Below, piece after piece: positions 46,771 to 55,645 of a DNA stretch of 64,000 bases (its first letter is position 1; each line of letters starts with the position of its first letter). The position numbers were made by a program, and so were the translations under genes. The notes below the pieces were generated by a model. It did not search any database. It saw nothing but the letters and a program-made list of their open reading frames with translations, and was not told the DNA's origin. The stretch comes from Mesorhizobium amorphae (GTDB lineage: Bacteria; Pseudomonadota; Alphaproteobacteria; Rhizobiales; Rhizobiaceae), in NCBI RefSeq assembly GCF_014843845.1, contig NZ_JHQS01000036.1:31904-95903 (forward strand). Direction: 5' to 3'.

Positions 46771-47724
46771 ATGGCTGGTTTCGCAAAACTTGTTCCTTCC
46801 GCGCGCGGACTTCTCGTTTTCGAGGCTGCTGTCCGGTCGGCTAGTTTCACAGCCGCCGCCCGCGAATTCAACGTCACGCAGCCATCGATCAGTCGCAGTA
46901 TCGCCCAGTTGGAGGCCGATCTTGGCGTTGCTCTTTTCACGCGGGGGCCAACGGGGTTGGCCCCGACCGCGGAAGGTCGTGCCCTCTATTTGGCTGTGCG
47001 GGAGGGATTTGACGGTATCGAGGAGGTGATCGGCACGATCAAGCGGAACAGCGCCGCAAAGCCGGTGGTGACCCTTTCGCTCTCGAGCTCTCTCGCTACG
47101 TACTGGTTCGTTCCGAGGTTAGGGGCGTTCAACACGAGATTTCCCGATGTGGACCTGAGGTTCGAACTGATCGCCGGCGTTCTGCGAGGACCCGCCGAGA
47201 ACGTCGACCTTGCCACCAGAATCCTGGCCGATGACGATACGCACTATCACCATTGGCCGTTCTCGCCGGAAATCATCGTTCCGGTGTGCAGCCCATCCTA
47301 TCTGTCGGCCCACGGTCGGTTGAAGCATGCCGGAACCGGCGAAGGTCATACCCTAGTTCATCTGACCGATGCCAAGGAGCAGTGGTTCGACGCTTGGGGC
47401 AGCGTGGCGGACCGCAAGACCAGCAGGGCAAAGTGGCTCGAGTTCTCGGATTACGCGGTCGTCCTCCAGGCCGCGATGAACGGGGAAGGCGTGGCGCTTG
47501 GCTGGCTCAGCAACGTTTCAAGCGCGCTGCTTCAGGGAACGCTTGTTCCGGCCTCGGACAGGCAGATCAACACGGGTCGCATCCACCAGTTGATTGCACC
47601 GCGCTCACGGCCGGTACGACCGATTGTTTCCGATATCCGCGCCTGGATGATTGCCGAGATGCAAACCGAATTGAAGGCACTCCACCCGATATTGCGACCG
47701 GGCATCCTATGGCGGCCAGTGTGA
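46771..47724 (+). CDS. LysR-family regulator (GcvA-like)
   Basis: 317 residues. The winged helix-turn-helix fills residues 12-70 (FEAAVRSASFTAAAREFNVTQPSISRSIAQLEADLGVALFTR), followed by the LysR effector domain. ATG 46771 is chosen over a TTG 27 bases upstream because it is the homology start. It is divergent from the demethylase-like gene with a 72-base gap, the classical LysR arrangement, so it probably activates that gene in response to the N-methyl substrate. Confidence 0.93.
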   Translation: MAGFAKLVPSARGLLVFEAAVRSASFTAAAREFNVTQPSISRSIAQLEADLGVALFTRGPTGLAPTAEGRALYLAVREGFDGIEEVIGTIKRNSAAKPVVTLSLSSSLATYWFVPRLGAFNTRFPDVDLRFELIAGVLRGPAENVDLATRILADDDTHYHHWPFSPEIIVPVCSPSYLSAHGRLKHAGTGEGHTLVHLTDAKEQWFDAWGSVADRKTSRAKWLEFSDYAVVLQAAMNGEGVALGWLSNVSSALLQGTLVPASDRQINTGRIHQLIAPRSRPVRPIVSDIRAWMIAEMQTELKALHPILRPGILWRPV

Positions 47725-47757
47725 CACTGCGGCGGCACGCGGCACCGCCACCGCTGA

Positions 47758-48234
47758 CTACATCGGAAACAGGCTGGGCAGCGGCATATGCGCCTTGACG
47801 ATGGGCGACTTCAGCACCACGAAGCTGAAATATTTGTCGATGCCGATATCCATGTCGGTCAGCCGCTCCATGATGGTCTGGTACTCGCCGATGCCGGCGG
47901 TCACGAATTTCATCAAATAGTCGTAGCCGCCCGACACGAGGTGGCATTCGATGACCTGGTCGATCTTCTCCACCACGGCGAGAAAGCGGGCGAAGTCCAC
48001 CTGGCGATGGTTCTTCAAGGTAATCTCGGTGAACACGGTCAGCGTCTGGCCAAGCTTGCCGATATTGACCTGCGCGGAATAGCCTTCGATGTAGCCTTCC
48101 GACTGCAGTTTCTTGACCCGCATCAGGCACGGGCTCGGCGACAGATGCACTAGGTCGGCCAGTTCCACATTGGTGATGCGGCCATTCTTCTGCAATTCGT
48201 GAAGAATCTTGATGTCGATCCGATCCAGTTTCAT
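47758..48234 (-). CDS. Lrp/AsnC-family regulator
   Basis: 158 residues. N-terminal helix-turn-helix (residues about 5-50, DIKILHELQKNGRITNVELADLVHLSPSP) and C-terminal RAM ligand domain (VIECHLVSGGYDYLMKFVT). The ATG at 48234 is chosen by homology over the longer frame. It is divergent from the flavoprotein gene at 48457. In this family, amino acids act as co-effectors; Lrp-type regulators next to DadA-like genes usually control amino acid oxidation. Confidence 0.93.
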   Translation of the reverse strand: MKLDRIDIKILHELQKNGRITNVELADLVHLSPSPCLMRVKKLQSEGYIEGYSAQVNIGKLGQTLTVFTEITLKNHRQVDFARFLAVVEKIDQVIECHLVSGGYDYLMKFVTAGIGEYQTIMERLTDMDIGIDKYFSFVVLKSPIVKAHMPLPSLFPM

Positions 48235-48259
48235 GACCGTCTCCGAAGAACGCATGCCA

Positions 48260-48274
48260 CAGCACAAAATGCTG
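48260..48274. promoter_or_regulatory. Lrp-type operator-like site
   Basis: CAGCACAAAATGCTG is a 5-bp inverted repeat around an A-rich centre, close to the Lrp consensus form (YAG...CTR arms, AT-rich middle). It lies 26 bases upstream of the Lrp-family gene and 183 bases upstream of the divergent flavoprotein gene. It is probably the autoregulatory site, inferred from form and place. Confidence 0.5.
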
Positions 48275-48456
48275 CATTCCAATTCCCATCGACACTACCA
48301 CAGCCTGCCGGCCTGTCCATCCAAGCGGATACCGCTTTGAAACGCAGGCACTCCCGTTTTTAATAGGGCTTCCGAAATAAAATTCTGCTTCGGCTTCAAC
48401 TGCAGCAGCGGCTGCCTGCGCAACGCGCTAGATTGGCGCTTCAAGGTAGAGGGACC

Positions 48457-49782
48457 ATGCGCGCGCCGCTGCAGCAAATCGAGACATCTGGCGAACTGCC
48501 GCAATCCGCGGACGCGGTGGTGATCGGCGGCGGCATCGTCGGCGTCTTCGCGGCCTACTATTTGGCCAGGCGCGGCATGAAGGTCGCGCTTGTTGAAAAG
48601 GGGCGCATCGGCGCCGAGCAATCCTCGAGGAACTGGGGATGGTGCCGCCAGCAGAACCGCGACGCTCGCGAGCTGCCGATGGCGACCCGCAGCCTCGATC
48701 TGTGGGACAGCTTTGCGACGGAAACCGGCGAGGATACCGGCTTTCGCCGCTGCGGCCTGCTCTATCTCAGCAATGACGAGGCGGAACTGGCCGGCTGGGC
48801 GCGCTGGCGTGACTTCGCCAGAACGGCCGGTGTCACCACGCATATGCTCGACGGCGCCGAGGCCAGCGAGCGGGGCCGCGCCACGGGCCGGACGTGGAGG
48901 GGCGGCGTCTTCTCGCCGACCGACGGCACCGCCGATCCGTCGCGGGCCGCGCCCTCGGTCGCCCGCGCCACCCTCAAGCTGGGGGGCTCCGTGCACCAGA
49001 ATTGCGCCGCACGCGGTATCGAGACCGAGGGCGGTCGCCTGAGCGGCGTGGTCACGGAAAGCGGAACGATCCGGACGAAGCTGGCGGTCCTGGCCGGCGG
49101 CGCCTGGGCCTCCTCGTTTTGCCATCAGTTCGGTTTCCGCTTTCCGCAGGCGTCGGTCCGCTCGTCCATCCTGTCCGTCTCGCCCGGCGCAGAGGGGCTG
49201 CCGGATGCGCTGCACACGGCAAGGATCTCGGCCACGCGTCGCAGCGATGGTGGCTACACGCTCGCCATAAGCGGTCGCGGCCGCGTGGACGTCACGCCGC
49301 AGCAACTGCGCTTCTCGTCGCAGTTCCTGCCGATGTTCCTGAAGCGGTGGCGAAGCCTCGCGCCCGGCGGTCTGCAGGGCATGCGCTCGGGTCACGAAAC
49401 GCTCCGGCACTGGCGGCTCGACCAGCCGACGCCGATGGAGCGGATGCGCATCCTCGATCCGGTCCCGGATCGTGCGACCATTCGGCTTACCCACGCCCGC
49501 GCGCTCGAACTCCTGCCCGACCTCAAAAAGACTAAGATCAGCGCGGCCTGGGCCGGCTACATCGACACCACGCCGGACGGCGTGCCTGCCATCGGCGAGA
49601 TTGACACCGTTCCGGGCTTCTTCCTGGCTGCCGGATTTTCGGGACACGGCTTCGGCATCGGACCCGGCGCCGGGCATCTCGTCGCGGATCTGATGACCGG
49701 GTCGGAACCGATCGTCGATCCGAAGTCCTACGACCCGCGGCGCTTCGACGCTTCGGCCTGGGGGAAAGTCGCTGATTTCTAG
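48457..49782 (+). CDS. DadA/HcnC-type FAD-dependent oxidoreductase
   Basis: 441 residues. FAD motif ADAVVIGGGIVGVFAAYYLARRG (near residue 18), then EQSSRNWGWCRQQNRD and the C-terminal FSGHGFGIGPGAGHL, typical of the HcnC/OoxB/DadA branch. It would oxidise the C-N bond of an amino or imino acid. HcnC-like proteins usually work with an HcnB-like flavoprotein and a small 2Fe-2S protein; both are encoded just downstream on the opposite strand (49824-51490). GAGGG precedes the ATG. It is divergent from the Lrp regulator. Confidence 0.9.
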   Translation: MRAPLQQIETSGELPQSADAVVIGGGIVGVFAAYYLARRGMKVALVEKGRIGAEQSSRNWGWCRQQNRDARELPMATRSLDLWDSFATETGEDTGFRRCGLLYLSNDEAELAGWARWRDFARTAGVTTHMLDGAEASERGRATGRTWRGGVFSPTDGTADPSRAAPSVARATLKLGGSVHQNCAARGIETEGGRLSGVVTESGTIRTKLAVLAGGAWASSFCHQFGFRFPQASVRSSILSVSPGAEGLPDALHTARISATRRSDGGYTLAISGRGRVDVTPQQLRFSSQFLPMFLKRWRSLAPGGLQGMRSGHETLRHWRLDQPTPMERMRILDPVPDRATIRLTHARALELLPDLKKTKISAAWAGYIDTTPDGVPAIGEIDTVPGFFLAAGFSGHGFGIGPGAGHLVADLMTGSEPIVDPKSYDPRRFDASAWGKVADF

Positions 49783-49823
49783 GACGTGATCCATGACATC
49801 CTGGTGTGGCCTCCGCAATTGCA

Positions 49824-51191
49824 TCAGCCGTTCCGGAGAAAGGCGCCGATAGGCGCCGGCCGGACAGGCGCCTGCCCGCGAAACCGGCCGACTGCGTCGG
49901 GTATGCAGCCGGCTTGCGCCGCAACGAGCTCAACGGCAGCCAACTGGCAGTAGCGTCCCTGGCATCGCCCCATGCCGGCGCGCGACAGCGATTTCACCCT
50001 GTTGGCCTCGCCGCCACCGAAATCCACACTCTGGCGTACGTCTGCGGCACTCACATTCTCGCAGCGGCAGACGATCGCGTCGTCGGGGAGTGCCCGCACC
50101 ATCGCGGCCGGCCAGGGAAAGGCGCAAGCCAGACCACGGGCAAAGCGTTCGAGCCGCGCGAGCTTGCGCAGATCGGCGCTGGCGGCGAGCGCTGGATGTC
50201 CGAGATCGGCAAGGCATGCAGCAGCCGCAAGACGCCCAGCAATCTCCGCGCCGTCCGCTCCCAGAAGACGAACCCCATCGCCCGCAAGATAGACTCCGTT
50301 GCCGGCGCGACCCATCCGGTCGGTCTTTGGCAGCCATTGCCGCCACTGTTCGTCATAGGTGAAGGCGCATCCCATAAGGTCGGCCAGATGCGTTTCCGCC
50401 CGCAGGTGCCAGCCCATGCCGATCATGTCGCATGGAGTGAGGCGTTCCCGGCCGCTGGCGTCGCGCCAGCGCATCGCTGTGACACCCTGCCCGTCGGCCT
50501 CGATCCGTTCGAGCGTCACGCCCGCATGGTAGCGGCGGCCGAGACTCGCCCGCAGGGCCAAACCGCGCAGTGCGACGAACGGGCGGGCGGCAAGCTGCCA
50601 GAGCCCCCGCATCTGCTGATGCCAGGCAGAGGTGTCCAGCACTGCCGCCACATCCGCTCCAGCCTTGACGAGTTGGGAGCCGACCAGCGTCAGCAAAGGC
50701 CCCGATCCGAACAGCACGATGCGCCGCCCAAGCGCCACGCCCTGCGCCTTCAGCGCGATCTGCGCTGCGCCAAGGCTATAGACGCCGGCGCTCTGCCAGC
50801 CCGGCACCGGAGCGACACGGTCGGATGCGCCGGTGGCAAGGATCAGGCGGTCATAGAAGACCACCTGCACGCCGCCCTCCCCCAGCACGTGCAGTTGCCC
50901 GTCCTGCGCGGCGATAACCGAGCTCGCCGCGCAATGGGTGAGCCGCCCCTCTTTGGCCAGCCGGTCGAAGAGCGCATGCAGCGCGTCCGCCTTCGCCGCC
51001 TCCGACCCGTAGAGTTGCTCCACTGTGCGGGTAAAACCGGCAGGCGGGCGGCGATAGATCTGGCCGCCCGCGCGCTGCCCTTCGTCGATCACCACCGGGT
51101 GGAGCCCGGCCTCGACCAGCGTCGCCGCGGCCCTTATGCCGGCTGGGCCGGCGCCCACGATCACGACCCGCGGCGGCGAGGCCTCGCTCAC
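49824..51191 (-). CDS. NAD(P)/FAD-dependent oxidoreductase with BFD-like 2Fe-2S domain (HcnB/OoxA type)
   Basis: 455 residues. FAD motif RVVIVGAGPAGIRAAATL near the N-terminus, a second dinucleotide motif RIVLFGSGPLLTLVGSQL, and a C-terminal BFD-like 2Fe-2S domain with CRCENVSAADV and GMGRCQGRYC. It matches the HcnB/OoxA (hydrogen cyanide synthase, opine oxidase, D-hydroxyproline dehydrogenase) subunit. The start is a GTG at 51191 overlapping the stop of the small 2Fe-2S gene (GTGA). It is the last gene of the hyuA operon and converges with the HcnC-like gene. Confidence 0.92.
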   Translation of the reverse strand: MSEASPPRVVIVGAGPAGIRAAATLVEAGLHPVVIDEGQRAGGQIYRRPPAGFTRTVEQLYGSEAAKADALHALFDRLAKEGRLTHCAASSVIAAQDGQLHVLGEGGVQVVFYDRLILATGASDRVAPVPGWQSAGVYSLGAAQIALKAQGVALGRRIVLFGSGPLLTLVGSQLVKAGADVAAVLDTSAWHQQMRGLWQLAARPFVALRGLALRASLGRRYHAGVTLERIEADGQGVTAMRWRDASGRERLTPCDMIGMGWHLRAETHLADLMGCAFTYDEQWRQWLPKTDRMGRAGNGVYLAGDGVRLLGADGAEIAGRLAAAACLADLGHPALAASADLRKLARLERFARGLACAFPWPAAMVRALPDDAIVCRCENVSAADVRQSVDFGGGEANRVKSLSRAGMGRCQGRYCQLAAVELVAAQAGCIPDAVGRFRGQAPVRPAPIGAFLRNG

Positions 51192-51490
51192 GGCCAACTC
51201 TCCGGTGGCGTCGTGCGCAACCGCATGCCTTCCCTGATAAGGGTCGAGCACGCCCGCAGGCGCGGTCCCTCGTCCTGCCACACCCAGCAATCCTGGCAGG
51301 CTCCCATCAGGCAGAACCCGGCCCGCGGCTCTGGTCCGAACTCGGATTTTCGCAACGCGTGCCCTGAGGCCAGCATGGCGGTCAGCACGGTGTCGCCCGC
51401 CAGTGCAGTACGCATCTGCCCGTCGAGAAAGAAATGCACCGCTGCCCGGTCGCGCTCGGCCAGCCGGACGATGCGGCCGGCGGCGATCAT
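51188..51490 (-). CDS. Small (2Fe-2S) protein, HcnA/OoxX-like subunit
   Basis: 100 residues. The cluster pattern is C-x4-C-x2-C (FCLMGACQDCWVW) with a fourth Cys 11 residues later in LRACSTL, as in the small ferredoxin-like subunit of HcnABC-type dehydrogenases. The ATG at 51490 overlaps the HyuB stop (ATGA). Together with its downstream HcnB-like neighbour and an HcnC-like flavoprotein, it would make a three-subunit dehydrogenase. Confidence 0.92.
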   Translation of the reverse strand: MIAAGRIVRLAERDRAAVHFFLDGQMRTALAGDTVLTAMLASGHALRKSEFGPEPRAGFCLMGACQDCWVWQDEGPRLRACSTLIREGMRLRTTPPESWP

Positions 51491-53472
51491 TCCGCGGCCT
51501 CTCGCACCGGGCGAGGACGTGGCAGTTCGGGGAACCGTTCGCAGACCGCATCGAACGCCGCCTGGACGCCTTCCGGCCCCGAACGTCCCTTCATGCGACG
51601 GAAGATCTCCGTCTTGGCGAAAAACCGCCAGTGGATCGGCAAGCCCCTCAGTATGGCGGTGAGCCGGTCGTAAGCCAACGGCGTCCACTGCGCTTCGTAA
51701 CCGTCGCGCTCCGGACCGAAATGGAAATGGCCGGCGGCCGGCCCCTGCCCCGCGCGCAGCCTTTCCGTCGCCTGCTCGTCGACCTCGCCGTCGCGGATGA
51801 CGACGCCATAGTCGCGCTCGGCAGCCGTTCGCGAGACATAGCCGCGCCGCACGTCCTGCGCGACCTGCCAGGGCTCACGCTGATGAGGATCGCCGCGCCC
51901 GCCGCCTCCGGCGGAGCGGATATCGAGCACGTCGCCAGGCTGGAGGACCGCAGTGTCGATGTTGCCCAGCCGCCGCTCGTGCTCGGTCCCCGGATTGACG
52001 ACCATGTCCGACAGGCCGGCCGCCTTGCCGCCCAGGACACCCCAGGGACGAAAGAAGCTGCGGTCGCGATTGCGCGCCGTGATCCTGGAGTCGGGGGCGA
52101 AGACGCGGAAGGCCATCTCGGTCGCCAAGCCGCCGCGCCAACGCCCCGCACCGCCGCTATCCTTGGCGAGCCCGTATTTCACGAATTCGACCGGGGTCTC
52201 GGTTTCGGTGATCTCGATCGGCGTGTTCTTGAGATAGGCGGCATCGGCGCCCGATCCATTGGTGCCGTCGCGATGCGGCATGGCGCCGCCACCGCCCACC
52301 ACGGGATTCACCGCCGTGATGACAGTCTTACTGGTCCGCTCGTCCGTGGTCATGACGTTGACGATGCAGTTGTTGCCGGCAGGTGCTGCGGGCAGGCGCT
52401 CCGGCACCGCTTGCGAGAAGGCGCCGAAGATGACCGACCTCAGCCGGGCGCAGGTGAGCGAGCGCATGCCCACCGCGGCGGGGTGGACCGGATTGAGCAC
52501 CGAACCCTGGGGCGTGATGCAGGTGAAGGGCTTGGTGAGGCCCGTGTTGAGCAGGAGCTTCGGGTTGAGCGTGTAGAGCACGTAGTAGACGCCGACCAGC
52601 AGCATGGTGTGGCGCGGGTCGCCGCCCGAAGGCACGTTGAGCGACGAGCCGAGCTGCGGATCGGAGCCGGTGAAGTCGAGTACCGCCTCGTCGCCCTCGA
52701 TCGTCAGCGTCAGCTTCAGCCGGCAGGGATTGGCCTCGACCGAATCCTCGTCGGCATAGTCGGCAAATTCCCACGTCCCATCGGGCATGGAGCGCAGCAC
52801 GTGGCGCGCCTGCGCCTCGGCATGGTCGAGAAGAGCCGACACGCCCTCGATGAAGCCGGCCTTGCCGAACTTCCTCACCATTGCCTGGATCTTGCGCTCG
52901 CCGGTGTTGAGCGCGCCAACCAGCGCCTTGATATCACCGATGTTGAGGTCGGGCTTGCGCACATTGGTGCTCATGATCCGCAGGATCGTCTCGTCGAAGA
53001 CGCCCTCGTTCACCAGCTTCATGGGAGGAAAGCGAATGCCTTCCTGATGGATTTCGGTCAGCGCCCGGCTGAGCGAAGCCGGCACCGCCCCACCCATGTC
53101 GGTGTTGTGGATATGCCCTCCGGTCCAGGCGACGATATCGCCATCGACGAAGACCGGCTTCCAAAGATGCGTGTCGGGCGCGTGCGTGGCGACGTGGCCG
53201 GAATAGGGATCGTTGGTGAACGCAACGTCCCCCGGCCGGTAGTCGTCGACCATTGCGATAGCGCGGTGATATGAAAGCCCCGGATACCATGTGGCGCCGA
53301 GTTCCATCGGCACGGCGAAGGTCGCGCCAGAACGGTCCATCAGCATCACCGTGAAGTCCTGCGTCTCCTTGACGAAGGCGGAGTGCGCGGTGCGGTGCAG
53401 TGTGTGGGCCATGTTCTCGGCGGCCGCGCGGGCATGGTTCGCCAGAACCTGCAGGTTTGTCCGGTCAAACAT
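51487..53472 (-). CDS. hyuB: Hydantoinase/oxoprolinase subunit B (HyuB)
   Basis: 661 residues. HyuB family: the N-terminal NLQVLANHARAAAENMAHTL, DFTVMLMDRSG, FTNDPYSGHVATHAPD, the proline-rich SLNVPSGGDPRH and the C-terminal SAGGGGRGDP are family marks. With HyuA it forms an ATP-dependent amidohydrolase that opens cyclic imides such as N-methylhydantoin or 5-oxoproline. It begins 4 bases after the HyuA stop and overlaps the 2Fe-2S gene by ATGA. Confidence 0.93.
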   Translation of the reverse strand: MFDRTNLQVLANHARAAAENMAHTLHRTAHSAFVKETQDFTVMLMDRSGATFAVPMELGATWYPGLSYHRAIAMVDDYRPGDVAFTNDPYSGHVATHAPDTHLWKPVFVDGDIVAWTGGHIHNTDMGGAVPASLSRALTEIHQEGIRFPPMKLVNEGVFDETILRIMSTNVRKPDLNIGDIKALVGALNTGERKIQAMVRKFGKAGFIEGVSALLDHAEAQARHVLRSMPDGTWEFADYADEDSVEANPCRLKLTLTIEGDEAVLDFTGSDPQLGSSLNVPSGGDPRHTMLLVGVYYVLYTLNPKLLLNTGLTKPFTCITPQGSVLNPVHPAAVGMRSLTCARLRSVIFGAFSQAVPERLPAAPAGNNCIVNVMTTDERTSKTVITAVNPVVGGGGAMPHRDGTNGSGADAAYLKNTPIEITETETPVEFVKYGLAKDSGGAGRWRGGLATEMAFRVFAPDSRITARNRDRSFFRPWGVLGGKAAGLSDMVVNPGTEHERRLGNIDTAVLQPGDVLDIRSAGGGGRGDPHQREPWQVAQDVRRGYVSRTAAERDYGVVIRDGEVDEQATERLRAGQGPAAGHFHFGPERDGYEAQWTPLAYDRLTAILRGLPIHWRFFAKTEIFRRMKGRSGPEGVQAAFDAVCERFPELPRPRPVREAAE

Positions 53473-53476
53473 GGCG

Positions 53477-55555
53477 TCACTCCGGGAAGGTCAGCAGAAG
53501 GTTGAGGTGGCGGTCGACCCGTGCCTGTGCCCCAGCGGGAATGGCGAAGGTGGTGTCTTCCTGCACCACCACGGCAGGCCCGTGGAACGTGCTGCCCGGC
53601 ACGAGGACTTGCCGGTCGTGAAGGTCGATGGTCTCGACGCTCAGGCCCGTGTAGACCGGGATCCGGCGCGCCGGAATGGCCGGGGCGTCGATCGCGTCGA
53701 TCTCCGGGAACGAGAGTTTCGGCCCCGCGCCTATGGCGGATAGCCGGACATTCACAAGTTCGATCTCGCCGTCCGGGTCGTGGAAATCGTAGAGCCGCTC
53801 ATGGGTGAGGTGGAAGGCCTGCTCGATGGCGGCCACATTGCCGTCCGTCAGCCATTCCGGCAGAAGGACGACCTCGATCTCATAACTCTGCCCGACATAG
53901 CGCATGTCGCAGGAGAGGCTGAGTTCCGCCGGTGCGTCGTGCCCCTGCGCCGCAAGCCAGTCGCGACCCTCACGCGCGAGCGCCTCGAAGGCCTCGCGAA
54001 TTCCTGCAAGCGACATGCCCGATAGCGGGCTGAAGACGGTGCGAATGAAGTCCCCGCGCAGATCCGCCACCAGCCCGCCCAGCGCCGACACCACGCCGGG
54101 GCGGCGCGGCGCCATGACACGCTTCATCCCGAGTTCGCGGGCAAGGAAGGCGCCGAGCATCGGGCCGCCGCCACCGAAAGGCATCAGCGTGAAATCGCGC
54201 AAGTCCACACCGGCGCGCGAGGCGAGCTTCTCGACCTCGACGAACATCTCCGACACCGCGATGTCGAGGATCGCCTGCGCGGTCTGCTCGACCGGGCGGC
54301 CGAGCCGGGCGGCAAGGTCGCCGACGGCGCGACGCGCCAGCCCGGTATCGATCCGGAGCTGGCCATAGGCCATCTCGCTGTGACCGAGCCATCCGCACAC
54401 CACCATGGCGTCCGTCACAGTCGGCCGCTCGCCGCCACGGCCATAGCATGCCGGTCCCGGCGTCGAACCGGCCGACTCCGGCCCGACGCGCAGCACCCCC
54501 TGCGCGTCGACGCTGGCGATCGAGCCGCCGCCGACGCCGATCGAGCTCACCGACACGGAGGGGATATGCAGCGGGAATTCGCCGATCAGTTCGCCGGTGC
54601 CGAACTGCGCCTCGCCGCCGATGATGAGCGCGAAGTCGGCCGAGGTCCCGCCGATGTCGAGGGTAAGAACCTTGTCTTCGCCGGCCTGACGCGCCAGCCA
54701 CGAGGCGCCGATGACGCCGGAGGCCGTTCCGGACAGCAGCATGTTGACGCAAGCGCGCTTGCCTTCGGCAGCGTTCATCAGCCCACCGTTCGACTTCGTC
54801 AGCATCGGGCGGGCCGGTACGCCACGGTCCTTCAGCCGCTCTTCCAGCGCCGTCAGATAGCCGGCGACACGCGGATGGACATAGCCATTGAGAATGGCGG
54901 TCGAGCTGCGCTCGTATTCACGGATGACCGGCCACACCTCGGCCGAAGAGAAGACGAAGAGGTCGGGCGCAAGACGCGCGATCGTCGCCTTGACGGAGGC
55001 TTCCTGCGCGGCGTTGCGCCAGGAATGGAGGAAGGCGACGATGATCCCTTGCGCCCCGTTCGCTTTCGCCACTGCCACCGCCCTCTCCACCGCCGCCATG
55101 TCCGGTGCCTGGGATTCGCTGCCATCGGCACGCATGCGAACCGGAATGCCGAACACCATGTCGCGCGAGATCAGCGGGTCCGGCCGCGAGCAGAACAGCG
55201 AATACATGTCCGGCATTCGCAGCCGCGCGAGTTCGATCACATCCTCGAAGCCGGCATTGGTGAACAGCGCGAGCGGCGCGCCCTTGCGCTGGATGATCGT
55301 GTTGATGCCGACGGTCGTTCCGTGCACGAAGCGCGTCATGAGCGTAGGATCAAAGCCTTCGCGTTCGGCCAGAAGGGTGAGGCCGGTCATCAACTCGGCA
55401 CCCGGATCTTCCGGCGTCGTCAGCACTTTCAGCGAGGCGACCCGACCGGAACGGGCTTCGAGCGCGCAGAAATCGATGAATGTCCCGCCGATATCGACGC
55501 CGACCTTCCAGTCGGCCCCGTTCTGCGCTGCATCCGCCGCGATGGCACTGTCCAT
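53477..55555 (-). CDS. hyuA: Hydantoinase/oxoprolinase subunit A (HyuA)
   Basis: 692 residues. N-terminal ATP-binding VGVDIGGTFIDFCAL, then FVHGTTVGINTIIQR, the ASKHA-type VLTLDIGGTSADFALI, GVGGGSIASVD and VMPFGGGGP-like (LMPFGGGGPM) segments. The ATG at 55555 has AGGAAGGG 8 bases before it; the frame is open to 55630. HyuA binds and hydrolyses ATP for ring opening with HyuB. It heads the operon hyuA-hyuB-2Fe-2S-HcnB-like, 91 bases after the LysR gene on the same strand. Confidence 0.93.
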   Translation of the reverse strand: MDSAIAADAAQNGADWKVGVDIGGTFIDFCALEARSGRVASLKVLTTPEDPGAELMTGLTLLAEREGFDPTLMTRFVHGTTVGINTIIQRKGAPLALFTNAGFEDVIELARLRMPDMYSLFCSRPDPLISRDMVFGIPVRMRADGSESQAPDMAAVERAVAVAKANGAQGIIVAFLHSWRNAAQEASVKATIARLAPDLFVFSSAEVWPVIREYERSSTAILNGYVHPRVAGYLTALEERLKDRGVPARPMLTKSNGGLMNAAEGKRACVNMLLSGTASGVIGASWLARQAGEDKVLTLDIGGTSADFALIIGGEAQFGTGELIGEFPLHIPSVSVSSIGVGGGSIASVDAQGVLRVGPESAGSTPGPACYGRGGERPTVTDAMVVCGWLGHSEMAYGQLRIDTGLARRAVGDLAARLGRPVEQTAQAILDIAVSEMFVEVEKLASRAGVDLRDFTLMPFGGGGPMLGAFLARELGMKRVMAPRRPGVVSALGGLVADLRGDFIRTVFSPLSGMSLAGIREAFEALAREGRDWLAAQGHDAPAELSLSCDMRYVGQSYEIEVVLLPEWLTDGNVAAIEQAFHLTHERLYDFHDPDGEIELVNVRLSAIGAGPKLSFPEIDAIDAPAIPARRIPVYTGLSVETIDLHDRQVLVPGSTFHGPAVVVQEDTTFAIPAGAQARVDRHLNLLLTFPE

Positions 55556-55645
55556 GATGCGTCCCTTCCTGTCTGCCAACGCAAAGCTGGCACGACCGGA
55601 CGGTCGGGGTCCAAGATGGATGAGAGGCAAGGATATAAGTCTTGC

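Noticed and set aside
49806..53274. Two plus-strand frames of more than 600 codons opposite the flavoprotein and hyuB genes
   Set aside because: They are antisense shadows; the minus-strand genes have catalytic motifs and 4-base overlaps.
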